NCBI GenBank assembly: GCA_049644285.1
Contig: JBARRP010000064.1
Span: 1-64,000, forward strand
From: CAVRXT01 sp049644285
Lineage (GTDB): Bacteria; Acidobacteriota; Terriglobia; Acidiferrales; UBA7541
DNA length: 64,000 nucleotides
Direction of reading: 5' to 3'
A model generated the notes under the pieces. The model worked only from the letters and a program-made list of their open reading frames with translations. It was not told the origin of the DNA and did not search any database. How positions within the stretch are numbered: position 1 is the stretch's first letter; every line of letters starts with the position of its first letter. Below, in pieces: positions 24,469 to 32,945 of this stretch. Position numbers and translations under genes: made by a program.

Positions 24469-24854
24469 TCCTTCTCGACACGCACGTCTTAGTCTGGGTC
24501 GCTGCTGAACCCGCAAAATTGTCTAGACCGGCTACCCGCGCCATCGCTCGAGCGGCGCGGGAAGGCGGAATCGCCATTTCGGCAATTACCTTGTGGGAGC
24601 TGGCGTGGCTGGCAACTCATGGCCGTCTGGAGCTCTTTGGAACAGTCGAAGGCTACGTCGAAGAAGTTTCTTCTCGAGTCGCAATCCGGCCTATTACTGT
24701 GAAAATCGCGGTCTTGGCGAACCAGCTTCCGCCAGACTATTCCGGCGATCCATGTGACCGCCTCATCGGCGCGACGGCACTTGCCGAGGGCATCGCTTTG
24801 GTAACGAAGGACGCGAGAATAAGAAGCTGCAAAAAGTTTGCCACGATCTGGTGA
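24465..24854 (+). CDS. vapC: PIN-domain ribonuclease toxin (VapC type)
   Basis: 129 residues from GTG 24465, which overlaps the antitoxin stop. PIN acidic residues are in place: 'LLDTHVLVWVAAEP' (first Asp), 'ITLWELAWLA' (Glu), 'GDPCDRLIGATALAEG' (Asp), and 'TKDARI' with the last Asp. These bind Mg2+ or Mn2+ for RNA cleavage, usually of tRNA or rRNA. Size matches VapC. A second, related pair follows at 24932-25566. Confidence 0.9.
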   Translation: MILLDTHVLVWVAAEPAKLSRPATRAIARAAREGGIAISAITLWELAWLATHGRLELFGTVEGYVEEVSSRVAIRPITVKIAVLANQLPPDYSGDPCDRLIGATALAEGIALVTKDARIRSCKKFATIW

Positions 24855-24873
24855 AGAACCGTATCACGTGGAT

Positions 24874-24897
24874 TTGACTATGGTCGTTGACTATGGT
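24874..24897. promoter_or_regulatory. Operator-like direct repeat before the second toxin-antitoxin module
   Basis: TTGACTATGGT occurs twice (24874-24884 and 24887-24897), a 13-bp period. Its GACTATGGTC core differs by one base from GACCATGGTC in the first module's palindrome, hinting at shared or cross regulation. Confidence 0.5.
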
Positions 24898-24931
24898 ATG
24901 AGTTGTTGTGGGAAGGAGGAATGAGGCTGCC

Positions 24932-25174
24932 ATGGAGGAAATCGCCATTTCGAAGTTCAAGGCCACCTGCCTTGCGGTGCTCGAGCGCGTCCGCAAGACA
25001 CGCAGGCCCATCCGGGTCACCAAATTTGGCGAGCCCATCGCCGAGGTTGTGCCCCCTTCCGCAAAGCCAACGAAGAAGCGGTGGCTTGGATCAATGGCAG
25101 GTACCGGGCGGATTTTGGGTGATATCGTCTCCCCGGCAAGCGATGAGAAAGACTGGGAAGTCCTCAACTCGTGA
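24932..25174 (+). CDS. Phd/YefM-type antitoxin, second module
   Basis: 80 residues from ATG 24932, with GAGG 5 nt upstream. It begins 'MEEIAISKFKATCLAVLERVRKT' and continues 'PIRVTKFGEPIAEVVPP', clearly parallel to the first antitoxin. The C-terminal 30 residues differ, as expected for toxin-specific pairing. An earlier in-frame GTG at 24908 lacks a ribosome site. The stop overlaps the toxin GTG start. Confidence 0.85.
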   Translation: MEEIAISKFKATCLAVLERVRKTRRPIRVTKFGEPIAEVVPPSAKPTKKRWLGSMAGTGRILGDIVSPASDEKDWEVLNS

Positions 25175-25566
25175 AACTCCTTCTCGATACTCACATTTGG
25201 ATTTGGAGTTTCCTCGAGCCAGAAAGAATAGCGCCCCGCGTTGCGAAGGCGCTGGAGGAGCCAGCAAATGAGAAATGGCTCTCCCCAATCAGCATTTGGG
25301 AGCTCACGGTGCTGGTCCGCAAGCGCCGCGTGACCCTGAACACAGCAGTCGAAGAGTGGATTGGTCAAGCGATGAAAGCAACTCCGCTCCAGGAGGCTCT
25401 GCTCACGAGGGAAGTTGCCCTCGCGGCCGACAGTATTCATCTGTCCCATCGGGATCCAGCAGACGCCTTTCTGGTGGCAACTGCCAAAGTGTTCGAGCTT
25501 ACACTCGTTACCGCCGATGCCCGGCTCCTTGCCGCGAAGGGAATCTCGCACCTGCCGAACCGCTGA
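25171..25566 (+). CDS. vapC: PIN-domain ribonuclease toxin (VapC type), second module
   Basis: 131 residues, GTG 25171 overlapping the antitoxin stop (GTGA). PIN residues: 'LLLDTHIWIWSFLEP', 'ISIWELTVLV', 'HRDPADAFLVATA' and 'TADARLL'. It is the same subfamily as the toxin 700 bp upstream, so the pair looks like an old tandem duplication, although identity is moderate. Confidence 0.9.
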   Translation: MKLLLDTHIWIWSFLEPERIAPRVAKALEEPANEKWLSPISIWELTVLVRKRRVTLNTAVEEWIGQAMKATPLQEALLTREVALAADSIHLSHRDPADAFLVATAKVFELTLVTADARLLAAKGISHLPNR

Positions 25567-25756
25567 AAGTCGCCGATGCTGCCTTCTCTTGTGCAAGTTT
25601 GTGAACAAGGATTCACGCGAAATTCATACCAGCTCAAACGGGTCCCGGTAGACTCCCGCCTTCTGGGACTTGCCGGGTTCCGGGTGTGCCAGCCCTCCGA
25701 CAGCGTCGGCGAGGATTGCCCGCGTGCCAATTTAAACAAGAGTGAGGATGCGATCG

Positions 25757-27517
25757 ATGCGAGTGTGGCTGCGCTGTGCAGCCGCATTCATCTCCTTGAT
25801 TGTGCCTTGCCGCGCGCTGGCACAAGCTGTAACGAAGGAGGCGTGCCCGCGCGAGGCGATCGGAAGCATGGCTCCCGAGCCGGAAGATCTTCGCTGCGCG
25901 AACGGCGTGCTCAAGGTGGAGCTGACGTTCCGCAACTTCGTCGATTCGAGCGGGCAGGTGCGCTACTGCTACCTTGCCAAGGACGGCAGCCAGGCGCCCA
26001 ATCTGCGCTTGCATCCAGGCGATCTGCTGATTCTCACGCTGAAAAACGAGTCAACCCTTCCCTCGACGCAACCCGCGCCGATGATGCCTGCGTCGGGGAA
26101 ATCGATGGCCATGAACATGCCGTCTCCGTGCGGCGGTGGATCGATGACAGCGGCCTCGACCAACCTCCACTTCCACGGAATCAATGTTCCGCCGGTTTGC
26201 CACCAGGACGACACGCTCAACACGCTGATTCAGCCCTCGGATGCGCCGTTTGAATACCGGTTCCGGATTCCGAAGAGCCAGCCGCCCGGGCTGTATTGGT
26301 ACCACCCTCATCCGCACGGGTGGAGCAAAGCGCAAGTCCTGGGAGGAGCTTCCGGGGCGCTGATCATCGAAGGCATCGAGCGGGCGAACCCGCAACTCGC
26401 CGGCCTGCCGGAGCGAGTGCTGATCGTTCGCGATCAGGAGCTGATGAACCCGAATGCGGAGCAGCCACACTCCGATAACCTGCCGGCCCTGGTGCTGCGG
26501 GACCGAAAAGGCGACATTCTCAATACGGGCACCGGCGGGGGCAAGCCGGCGAAAGATTTGTCGTTGAATTTTGTTCCGGTGCCGTTTCCCACGTATCCCC
26601 CGGCCATCATCCGCATGAAGCCTTCGGAACGCCAATTGTGGCGCGTCCTCAATGCGTCGGCAATCACCTATCTGAATTTGCGGGTGTTGTTCGACGGCGC
26701 GCCGCAGCCGCTTGGAGTCGTCGCACTCGACGGCGTGCCCATTAACGAGGCCACCCGGGAAAGCACGGCGGCAAACAGCATACTTCCGGTGAGTCACGTC
26801 ATCTTGCCGCCCGCCGGGCGAGTGGAATTTGTCCTGAAGGGGCCTCCCGCAGACGTTCCGGCAAGCCTGGTGACGCGGGGCGTTGATACAGGCCCCGCGG
26901 GTGAGAACGATCCGCTGCGCGCGCTGGCCTCGATTGAGACGTCGGCGGATGCGCCCGAACCGCGGTCGACCCTGGCGGCGAATCCCGCGCCGCTGCCTGC
27001 CAAGGACGTGGCATGGCTCGGGAACGTACCGCCGGTGCGGCAGCGAAAATTGTACTTCTCCGAGCGGGCTCAGAACCCGAACGATCCGAACAGTCCTACC
27101 ACGTTTTTCATCACCGTGGACGGCCAGACCCCAGCGGCGTTTGACCCGAAGTCGGGCGTGCCGAACATCGTGGCACAGCAGGGTACCGTCGAGGATTGGG
27201 TCATCGAAAACCGTTCCCAGGAATTCCATGCATTTCACATCCACCAGGTGCATTTCCTCCTGAAAGAGTGGAATAAAAGGCTGGTGAACGAGCCCTTCCT
27301 GCGCGACACGGTCAACGTGGAATACTGGGACGGAAAGAACCCGCAATATCCGAGCGTCAAGCTGCGCATGGATTTCCGCGACCCGAACATCGTGGGCACG
27401 TTCGTCTACCATTGCCACCTCCTGGAACACGAGGATGGCGGCATGATGGGAACGATCCGGGTGGAGCCGTCGACGCAACTATCGGCCGGCAATCGAACCG
27501 GTGAGGCAAAGGAATAG
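25757..27517 (+). CDS. Exported multicopper oxidase
   Basis: 586 residues. ATG 25757 is chosen for the TGAGG 9 nt upstream and the clean signal peptide (MRVWLRCAAAFISLIVPCRALAQA). Copper-binding motifs run in the laccase order: 'NLHFHGINV', 'YWYHPHPHGW', 'EFHAFHIHQVHF' and 'FVYHCHLLEHEDGGMMG', giving the type 1 and type 2/3 centres, with Met after the last His as axial ligand candidate. Such enzymes couple oxidation of phenols, Cu(I) or metals to reduction of O2 in the cell envelope. A Met-rich insert at about residues 93-115 ('APMMPASGKSMAMNMPS') is suggestive of copper handling. Confidence 0.9.
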   Translation: MRVWLRCAAAFISLIVPCRALAQAVTKEACPREAIGSMAPEPEDLRCANGVLKVELTFRNFVDSSGQVRYCYLAKDGSQAPNLRLHPGDLLILTLKNESTLPSTQPAPMMPASGKSMAMNMPSPCGGGSMTAASTNLHFHGINVPPVCHQDDTLNTLIQPSDAPFEYRFRIPKSQPPGLYWYHPHPHGWSKAQVLGGASGALIIEGIERANPQLAGLPERVLIVRDQELMNPNAEQPHSDNLPALVLRDRKGDILNTGTGGGKPAKDLSLNFVPVPFPTYPPAIIRMKPSERQLWRVLNASAITYLNLRVLFDGAPQPLGVVALDGVPINEATRESTAANSILPVSHVILPPAGRVEFVLKGPPADVPASLVTRGVDTGPAGENDPLRALASIETSADAPEPRSTLAANPAPLPAKDVAWLGNVPPVRQRKLYFSERAQNPNDPNSPTTFFITVDGQTPAAFDPKSGVPNIVAQQGTVEDWVIENRSQEFHAFHIHQVHFLLKEWNKRLVNEPFLRDTVNVEYWDGKNPQYPSVKLRMDFRDPNIVGTFVYHCHLLEHEDGGMMGTIRVEPSTQLSAGNRTGEAKE

Positions 27518-27758
27518 GCCGCTGTTCTCCGATCTCTCCTCAAGAATTTTCTCTGCTCAACGCTCAGTTTTAACCATTCATTCATTCCAGACTAACAAGC
27601 GCGAGGTATTCACGCTGTGCGAGTCTCGCCGGAGAGCGAGTCCCTGGGGCCTCTGGTGCGCGTTGTCGCAGGCGAAAACGCATCACGAAACCTAGCGCGG
27701 GAGCGTCAAAGACCTAACAACCGACTCCGGACAGAGCCTTAGCTCAAGGAGAGAGTGA

Positions 27759-29411
27759 ATGATGAACAGCAAGCACCCGTGGCCTCTTCGCGCCCTGGCG
27801 ATGGTCGCCGTGTTCTCGGTCGTCGTTTCAACGCCGGCGGGCGTTTGGGCGCAACATGCGCAGACAAAAAAAGAGCTGGCCAAGCTGGATCCGGAACTAC
27901 CTACCGACAGTCCGATCAAGCACCTCGTCGTGATCTTCGATGAGAACATCTCCTTCGACCACTACTTCGGGACCTATCCACATGCGCAGAATCCGCCGGG
28001 CGAAACCGCCTTTCATGCGAACGCCAACACGCCCACAGTGAATAATCTGCTTTCCGCCGGACTTCTCGGCCACAATCCCAATTCCGTCAATCCATTCCGG
28101 CTCCCTCCCGCAGACGCGGTCACCTGCGACCAGGATCACAATTACGGTGACGAGCAGAAAGCCTTCGATGCGGGCTTGATGGACAAATTTCCAGAGTCCA
28201 CGGGCACCGGCAGCACCACGAGTTCCCCTTGTAACGACGTGGGAATGGGCACCGGGATCGTGATGGGCTACTACGACGGCAACACGGTAACGGCTATTTG
28301 GAACTACGCCCAATACTTCGCCATGAGCGACAATTCCTACAGCACGACCTTTGGTCCCTCCACGCCCGGCGCAATCAACCTGATTTCGGGAAACACATTT
28401 GGAGCAACGCTCGAGCCGGCCGCGAACGGCAGCAAGAGCAATCCGCTCGGCAACATCGGCAACGACGTCGACACAGGAGCTGTCATCGGCGATCCGCGGC
28501 CCTTTTTCGACGATTGCGTTGCGACGATCCCGGGCCTCAGTTCGAAGGCGCGGATCATGATGAGCGGGAAGAATATCGGAGACCTGTTGAGTACCCAGGG
28601 CATCACTTGGGGCTGGTTCCAGGGCGGCTTCCGCCCCACGTCCACCAATGCGAAGAAGCAGGCGGTCTGCGGATCCACGCACGTCGGCCTGGCTGGGACA
28701 ATCGTTGACTACGTGCCCCACCATGAGCCGTTTCAGTACTACCAGCTAACAAGCAACCCGCATCACCTTCCGCCCACTTCGGTGAGCGCCATCGGAGCGA
28801 GTGACCAAGCGAATCACCAATATGACCTGGTGGATTTCTTTGCGGCTCTAAAGGCCGGCAATCTGCCTGCGGTGAGCTTCCTGAAGGCGGCGGCCTATCA
28901 GGACGGCCACCCGGGGAATTCCGATCCGCTGGACGAGCAGGTCTGGCTGGTCAGCACGATCACCAAGCTCGAGAACTCCCAGGAATGGAAGGAAACAGCG
29001 GTGGTCATCCTGTATGACGATTCGGACGGATGGTACGACCACGCCATGAGCCCGATCATCGATCAGGCCGACGTCTCCGACGATAACTTGAAAGCGCCGG
29101 GAAGCTGCGGCGTTGCCAAGCCGATCGATTTACAGGGCGACCTTCAAAACGGCCGCTGTGGCTACGGTCCGCGCCAGCCCCTGCTGCTGATCTCCCCATT
29201 CGCAAAGCAGAACTTTGTCGACCACTCCATTACTGACCAGTCTTCGGTCACCCGCTTTATTGAGGACAACTGGGGCCTGCCGAGGCTTGGCAACGGTTCG
29301 ACAGATGCTCGGGCAGGTTCGTTGCTGAACCTGTTCGACTTTAGTCAGGAAGGAACGCACAAGGTCTTCCTCGATCCCTCCACCGGACAAGTAGTCAAGA
29401 CAGAGGAATAG
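27759..29411 (+). CDS. Secreted phosphoesterase of the phospholipase C / acid phosphatase (AcpA) family
   Basis: 550 residues; AAGGAGAG lies 6 nt before ATG 27759, and a signal peptide ends near 'GVWAQ'. Family PF04185 hallmarks: 'VVIFDENISFDHYFGTYP' with the metal-binding Glu-Asn, 'GPSTPGAINLISG', 'LDEQVWLVSTI', 'VVILYDDSDGWYDH' and 'GPRQPLLLISPFAK'. The family includes bacterial phospholipases C and broad acid phosphatases; the sequence does not decide. A 240-bp gap with no gene separates it from the multicopper oxidase, and a strong terminator follows. Confidence 0.88.
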   Translation: MMNSKHPWPLRALAMVAVFSVVVSTPAGVWAQHAQTKKELAKLDPELPTDSPIKHLVVIFDENISFDHYFGTYPHAQNPPGETAFHANANTPTVNNLLSAGLLGHNPNSVNPFRLPPADAVTCDQDHNYGDEQKAFDAGLMDKFPESTGTGSTTSSPCNDVGMGTGIVMGYYDGNTVTAIWNYAQYFAMSDNSYSTTFGPSTPGAINLISGNTFGATLEPAANGSKSNPLGNIGNDVDTGAVIGDPRPFFDDCVATIPGLSSKARIMMSGKNIGDLLSTQGITWGWFQGGFRPTSTNAKKQAVCGSTHVGLAGTIVDYVPHHEPFQYYQLTSNPHHLPPTSVSAIGASDQANHQYDLVDFFAALKAGNLPAVSFLKAAAYQDGHPGNSDPLDEQVWLVSTITKLENSQEWKETAVVILYDDSDGWYDHAMSPIIDQADVSDDNLKAPGSCGVAKPIDLQGDLQNGRCGYGPRQPLLLISPFAKQNFVDHSITDQSSVTRFIEDNWGLPRLGNGSTDARAGSLLNLFDFSQEGTHKVFLDPSTGQVVKTEE

Positions 29412-29456
29412 CGCCCCCTCTTCTTGTCCCGGTGCTCTACCCCGCCGCACGCCCCC

Positions 29457-29496
29457 GGGCCTGTTCGAATCCCCTCGAACGGGCCCGCCCCTTTTT
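29457..29496 (+). terminator. Rho-independent terminator after the phosphoesterase gene
   Basis: GGGCCTGTTCGA (29457-29468) pairs with TCGAACGGGCCC (29475-29486) over 12 bp with one G-U pair, loop ATCCCC, followed by GCCCC and TTTTT. It lies 45 bp after the stop at 29411. Confidence 0.85.
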
Positions 29497-29705
29497 CCAG
29501 AAGCTGCCGCGGTTTCCCTCTGAGCACTTGACAGCCTGCTCGGAACGCGCTACCAGAATTACATCGCCGACGGTCGCCAACTCGAGGCCTTCCTCACGGA
29601 GAAATCTGTGTGGCCGAACGCGGGGCACTCCGAGCCGTCTCGCGAATCGGCGCGCGGTCAGACTTTTTCCGCAAAGTGTGCAGCGGCGACGCACAAAAAC
29701 TATTT

Positions 29706-31985
29706 ATGAGACATGTCCTGGACGGGAGGAAGAACCGCGCGCATTGGGTGAGCCTGATTCCTTACGGGCTGAACCAGCAGCACCCCAACGCGTATAAGGA
29801 CATCGTCACCACGATCTGGGAAAACCGCGACAACCTCGCTTATGCCTACCGGATTCTGCGCGATGGGTGCTGCGATGGCTGCGCGCTGGGCACAACCGGG
29901 ATGCACGACTGGACCATGGAGGGCATCCACCTGTGCGCCGTGCGTTTGCAGCTCCTGCGCTTGAACACGATGCCGGCGATGGATTGGCGGCGGCTGGAGA
30001 ACGTCGCTGCGTTGCGGGAAATGTCCGGCGGCGAGTTGCGCGATCTGGGGCGGCTGGTGGCGCCGATGGTTCGCCGGCGCGGGGAGAGGGGATTTCGGCG
30101 GGTCACGTGGGATGAAGCGATTTCGCAGGTTGCGCAAAGCCTTCGCGCGATCGACCCGCATCGCATCGGCTGGTATGTGACTTCGCGAGGCCTGACCAAC
30201 GAAGCCTACTATGCGCATCAGAAGGTGGCGCGCTTCTTCGGCACGAATCACGTCGATACTAGCGCCCGGGTGTGCCACGCGCCCAGCACCGCGGCTCTGA
30301 GCGCGACTGTCGGCTGCGCCGCGACCACGTGCTCTTACTCCGATTGGATTGGCGCCGATCTGCTGATCTTTGTGGGCTCGAATATCGCCAACAATCAGCC
30401 GGTGGCGACGAAATATCTCTATTACGCGCGCAAAGCGGGAACGAAAGTCTTTGTCGTCAATCCCTACATCGAGCCTGGACTCGAACGCTACTGGGTCCCT
30501 TCGGTTAGCGAGAGCGCGCTATTCGGGACGCGCTTCACGGATGACTTCTTCCAGATTCACGCGGGCGGCGACATCCCATTTTTCTACGGCGTCCTGAAGC
30601 ACCTGATCGAGAGCGATTGGGTGGATCGCGAATTCATTGCCGAGCGCACTTCCGGATGGGATGAACTGGAGGCGAAGACGCGCGACTATTCCTGGGAAGA
30701 GCTGGAGCGCGGCTCGGGACTTTCGCGCGCGGAGATGTTTCGCTTCGCTGAAGCCTTCGGCCAAGCGCGCCACGCCATCATCGTCTGGAGCATGGGGATC
30801 ACGCAGCACCGCTATGGCAGCGATAACGTCCGAGCGATCGTCAATCTTCAACTCGCGCGAGGGAATGTGGGCCGCCCTCACACCGGGTTGATGCCGATCC
30901 GGGGTCATAGCGGGGTGCAGGGCGGCGCCGAAATGGGGGCGATGCCTTCCGCGTATGTGATGGGGTACCCGGTCAACAAAGAGAATGCGCGGCGCTTTGC
31001 GGCACCCGAGTGGTGGGGATTCGAGCCGCCCGCTTGGAAGGGAAAGAGCGCCACGCAGACGCTGATGGCCGCGGAGCGAGGCGAGATCGACGCGCTGTGG
31101 CAATCGGGCGGAAATTTTCTGGAAACGCTGCCGGAGCCGGGGCGCATGGCGACCGCTGTTCGCAATATCGGGCTGCGCGTCCATCAGGACATCGTGGTCA
31201 GCTCGAACATGCTGGTGGAACCTGCCGATACCGTCGTGCTGCTGCCCACGCGCACCCGCTACGAGCAGCGCGGCGGCGGCACAGAAACCTCGACCGAACG
31301 CCGCGTCATTTATAGTCCCGAGATCCCCGGGCCTCGTCCCGGCGAGGCTCGCGACGAATGGGAGATACCGGTTCTGGTGGCCCGGTACGCCGACCCGGAG
31401 CGCGCTGCGAAAGCCTTTCCGTGGCGCGACACTCAGGATATCCGTGACGAAATCGATCGCGTCTGCCCAACCTACAAGGGAATCGCCGCGCTGCGCAATA
31501 AGGGTGACAATTTCCAGTATGGCGGGCCTCACCTCCTCAGCGATCGCTTCCTGACCGCTGACGGCAAGGGCTGTTTCTCCGCCATCGAGCTTCCCGGCGA
31601 AGAAGTGCCACCCGGGCGCTTTTTGCTTTCGACGCGCCGCGGGAAGCAGTTCAACTCCATGGTGTACTCGGATGTCGATGCGCTGACTGGCCTGCGACGC
31701 GATGACATCCTGATGGCAGCCGAAGATGCCGAGTGGCTGGAGATCGAGGATGGCGATCCAATTCTCCTCCGCAACGATCGCGGAGAGTTTCGTGGCCGCG
31801 CGCGAATTGATCGCATCAAGCCCGGATGTCTTCAGGGTCATTGGCCGGAGCTGAATGTGCTCGTCCCGGCCGGGTGCCTCGATCCGAGCGGCGTGCCCGA
31901 CTACAATGCCATCGTCGAAGTTGTGCCGCTGGGTCCCGAGGCCGCGCCGGTGCTGACGCCCGCCGCCGAAGGCGCCGCCATTTAG
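29706..31985 (+). CDS. FdhF/YdeP-type molybdopterin oxidoreductase (formate dehydrogenase-like)
   Basis: 759 residues from ATG 29706; the start is uncertain, with an in-frame GTG at 29610. Molybdopterin-dinucleotide enzyme fold: 'RDGCCDGCALG' near the N-terminus, 'GWYVTSRGLTNEAYY', 'ARVCHAPSTAAL' at the position of the active-site loop, 'GIGxGSN'-like 'LLIFVGSNIANNQP', and the C-terminal cofactor barrel 'LLSTRRGKQFNSMVY'. The family, named for E. coli YdeP, lacks a proven substrate, though formate or acid resistance is often proposed. FdhD follows 12 bp later, as expected for an enzyme needing a sulfurated molybdenum cofactor. Confidence 0.88.
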   Translation: MRHVLDGRKNRAHWVSLIPYGLNQQHPNAYKDIVTTIWENRDNLAYAYRILRDGCCDGCALGTTGMHDWTMEGIHLCAVRLQLLRLNTMPAMDWRRLENVAALREMSGGELRDLGRLVAPMVRRRGERGFRRVTWDEAISQVAQSLRAIDPHRIGWYVTSRGLTNEAYYAHQKVARFFGTNHVDTSARVCHAPSTAALSATVGCAATTCSYSDWIGADLLIFVGSNIANNQPVATKYLYYARKAGTKVFVVNPYIEPGLERYWVPSVSESALFGTRFTDDFFQIHAGGDIPFFYGVLKHLIESDWVDREFIAERTSGWDELEAKTRDYSWEELERGSGLSRAEMFRFAEAFGQARHAIIVWSMGITQHRYGSDNVRAIVNLQLARGNVGRPHTGLMPIRGHSGVQGGAEMGAMPSAYVMGYPVNKENARRFAAPEWWGFEPPAWKGKSATQTLMAAERGEIDALWQSGGNFLETLPEPGRMATAVRNIGLRVHQDIVVSSNMLVEPADTVVLLPTRTRYEQRGGGTETSTERRVIYSPEIPGPRPGEARDEWEIPVLVARYADPERAAKAFPWRDTQDIRDEIDRVCPTYKGIAALRNKGDNFQYGGPHLLSDRFLTADGKGCFSAIELPGEEVPPGRFLLSTRRGKQFNSMVYSDVDALTGLRRDDILMAAEDAEWLEIEDGDPILLRNDRGEFRGRARIDRIKPGCLQGHWPELNVLVPAGCLDPSGVPDYNAIVEVVPLGPEAAPVLTPAAEGAAI

Positions 31986-31997
31986 GAGCCGTCGACT

Positions 31998-32822
31998 TTG
32001 CCCCCAAAACCACCTCGGAGTGTTGACCTGACTCTCGTCTCCGAATGGAACGACGGCGAGATGCGCCGGCTCCAGGATTCGCTCGTCGGTGAAGAGCCGC
32101 TCGAAATCCGCGTCGGAAAACATCCGCTGAGCGTGACGATGCGAACCCCGGGGAACGACCTGGAGCTTGCTGCGGGATTCCTTTTCACTGAAGGGCTGAT
32201 TCAACACCGCGAGCAGATTCTTTCTTTGGAATATGCCGCTGATACGCAACAAGGAGGCCGCGGGAATGTCGTCGAGGTCGAGCTGCGGCCCGATGTGACG
32301 CTCGACTTGGAGCGAACGCAGCGGAATTTCTTTGCGGCCTCGAGCTGCGGAATCTGTGGCAAAGCCTCGATTGACTCGGTGCGCTCACGGCTCCTGCAGC
32401 CGCCCAATGCGAATTTTCGCGTCAACCCGGATACCCTTTGCCGGATGCCCGATGCGCTGCGCTCGTCGCAGGCGATCTTTGGCCGAACGGGCGGCCTGCA
32501 TGCCGCCGCGCTCTTTGATGCGCGAGGAGAATTGATCGTCCTGCGGGAAGACGTGGGGCGGCACAACGCGGTGGACAAGGTCGTGGGCTGGGCGCTTCTC
32601 GGCAATCGCTTGCCCCTCGGCGAGACGGTTCTGATGGTGAGCGGCCGCGGCGGTTTCGAAATCATTCAGAAGGCAATCGTGGCGGGAGTTCCGGTGGTGG
32701 CTTCGGTCTCCGCGCCTTCGAGTCTTGCAGTGCAGCTTGCGCGCGAGCTTGGCCTGACGCTTATTGGCTTCCTCCGGGGAAAACGATTCGTGGTTTACGC
32801 GGGCGAGTCCCGCCTCACTTAG
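31998..32822 (+). CDS. fdhD: FdhD sulfurtransferase for molybdoenzyme maturation
   Basis: 274 residues from TTG 31998, with AGGAG 9 nt upstream. FdhD passes sulfur from a desulfurase to the molybdenum cofactor of formate dehydrogenases. The essential 'SSCGICGK' with Cys117 and Cys120 is present, along with 'RTPGNDLELAAGFLFTEGLI', 'GGLHAAALFD' and 'REDVGRHNAVDKVVG'. It probably forms one transcript with the molybdopterin oxidoreductase upstream. Whether it also serves the nearby xanthine dehydrogenase is speculation. Confidence 0.93.
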   Translation: MPPKPPRSVDLTLVSEWNDGEMRRLQDSLVGEEPLEIRVGKHPLSVTMRTPGNDLELAAGFLFTEGLIQHREQILSLEYAADTQQGGRGNVVEVELRPDVTLDLERTQRNFFAASSCGICGKASIDSVRSRLLQPPNANFRVNPDTLCRMPDALRSSQAIFGRTGGLHAAALFDARGELIVLREDVGRHNAVDKVVGWALLGNRLPLGETVLMVSGRGGFEIIQKAIVAGVPVVASVSAPSSLAVQLARELGLTLIGFLRGKRFVVYAGESRLT

Positions 32823-32945
32823 CTTTCTGTTGTGCGACAATGCCTAGTTCCGTAGGCGCGGTCCGAACGGGTTGGAGTCTTCGATCTCGATGCCACCCTA
32901 CGAATCTTGGTGGTGAAAGGTTTCAGCATGCCTCTGAGGACCCAA

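Noticed and set aside
29455..29490. GTTCGAATCCCC, a tRNA T-arm-like word
   Set aside because: It is part of a 12-bp terminator stem, and no acceptor, D or anticodon arm surrounds it.
29437..29694. Minus-strand 85-aa frame starting VRRRCTLCGKSLTARRF
   Set aside because: It has only one Cys pair, no ribosome site, overlaps the terminator, and its C-terminal third is low complexity.
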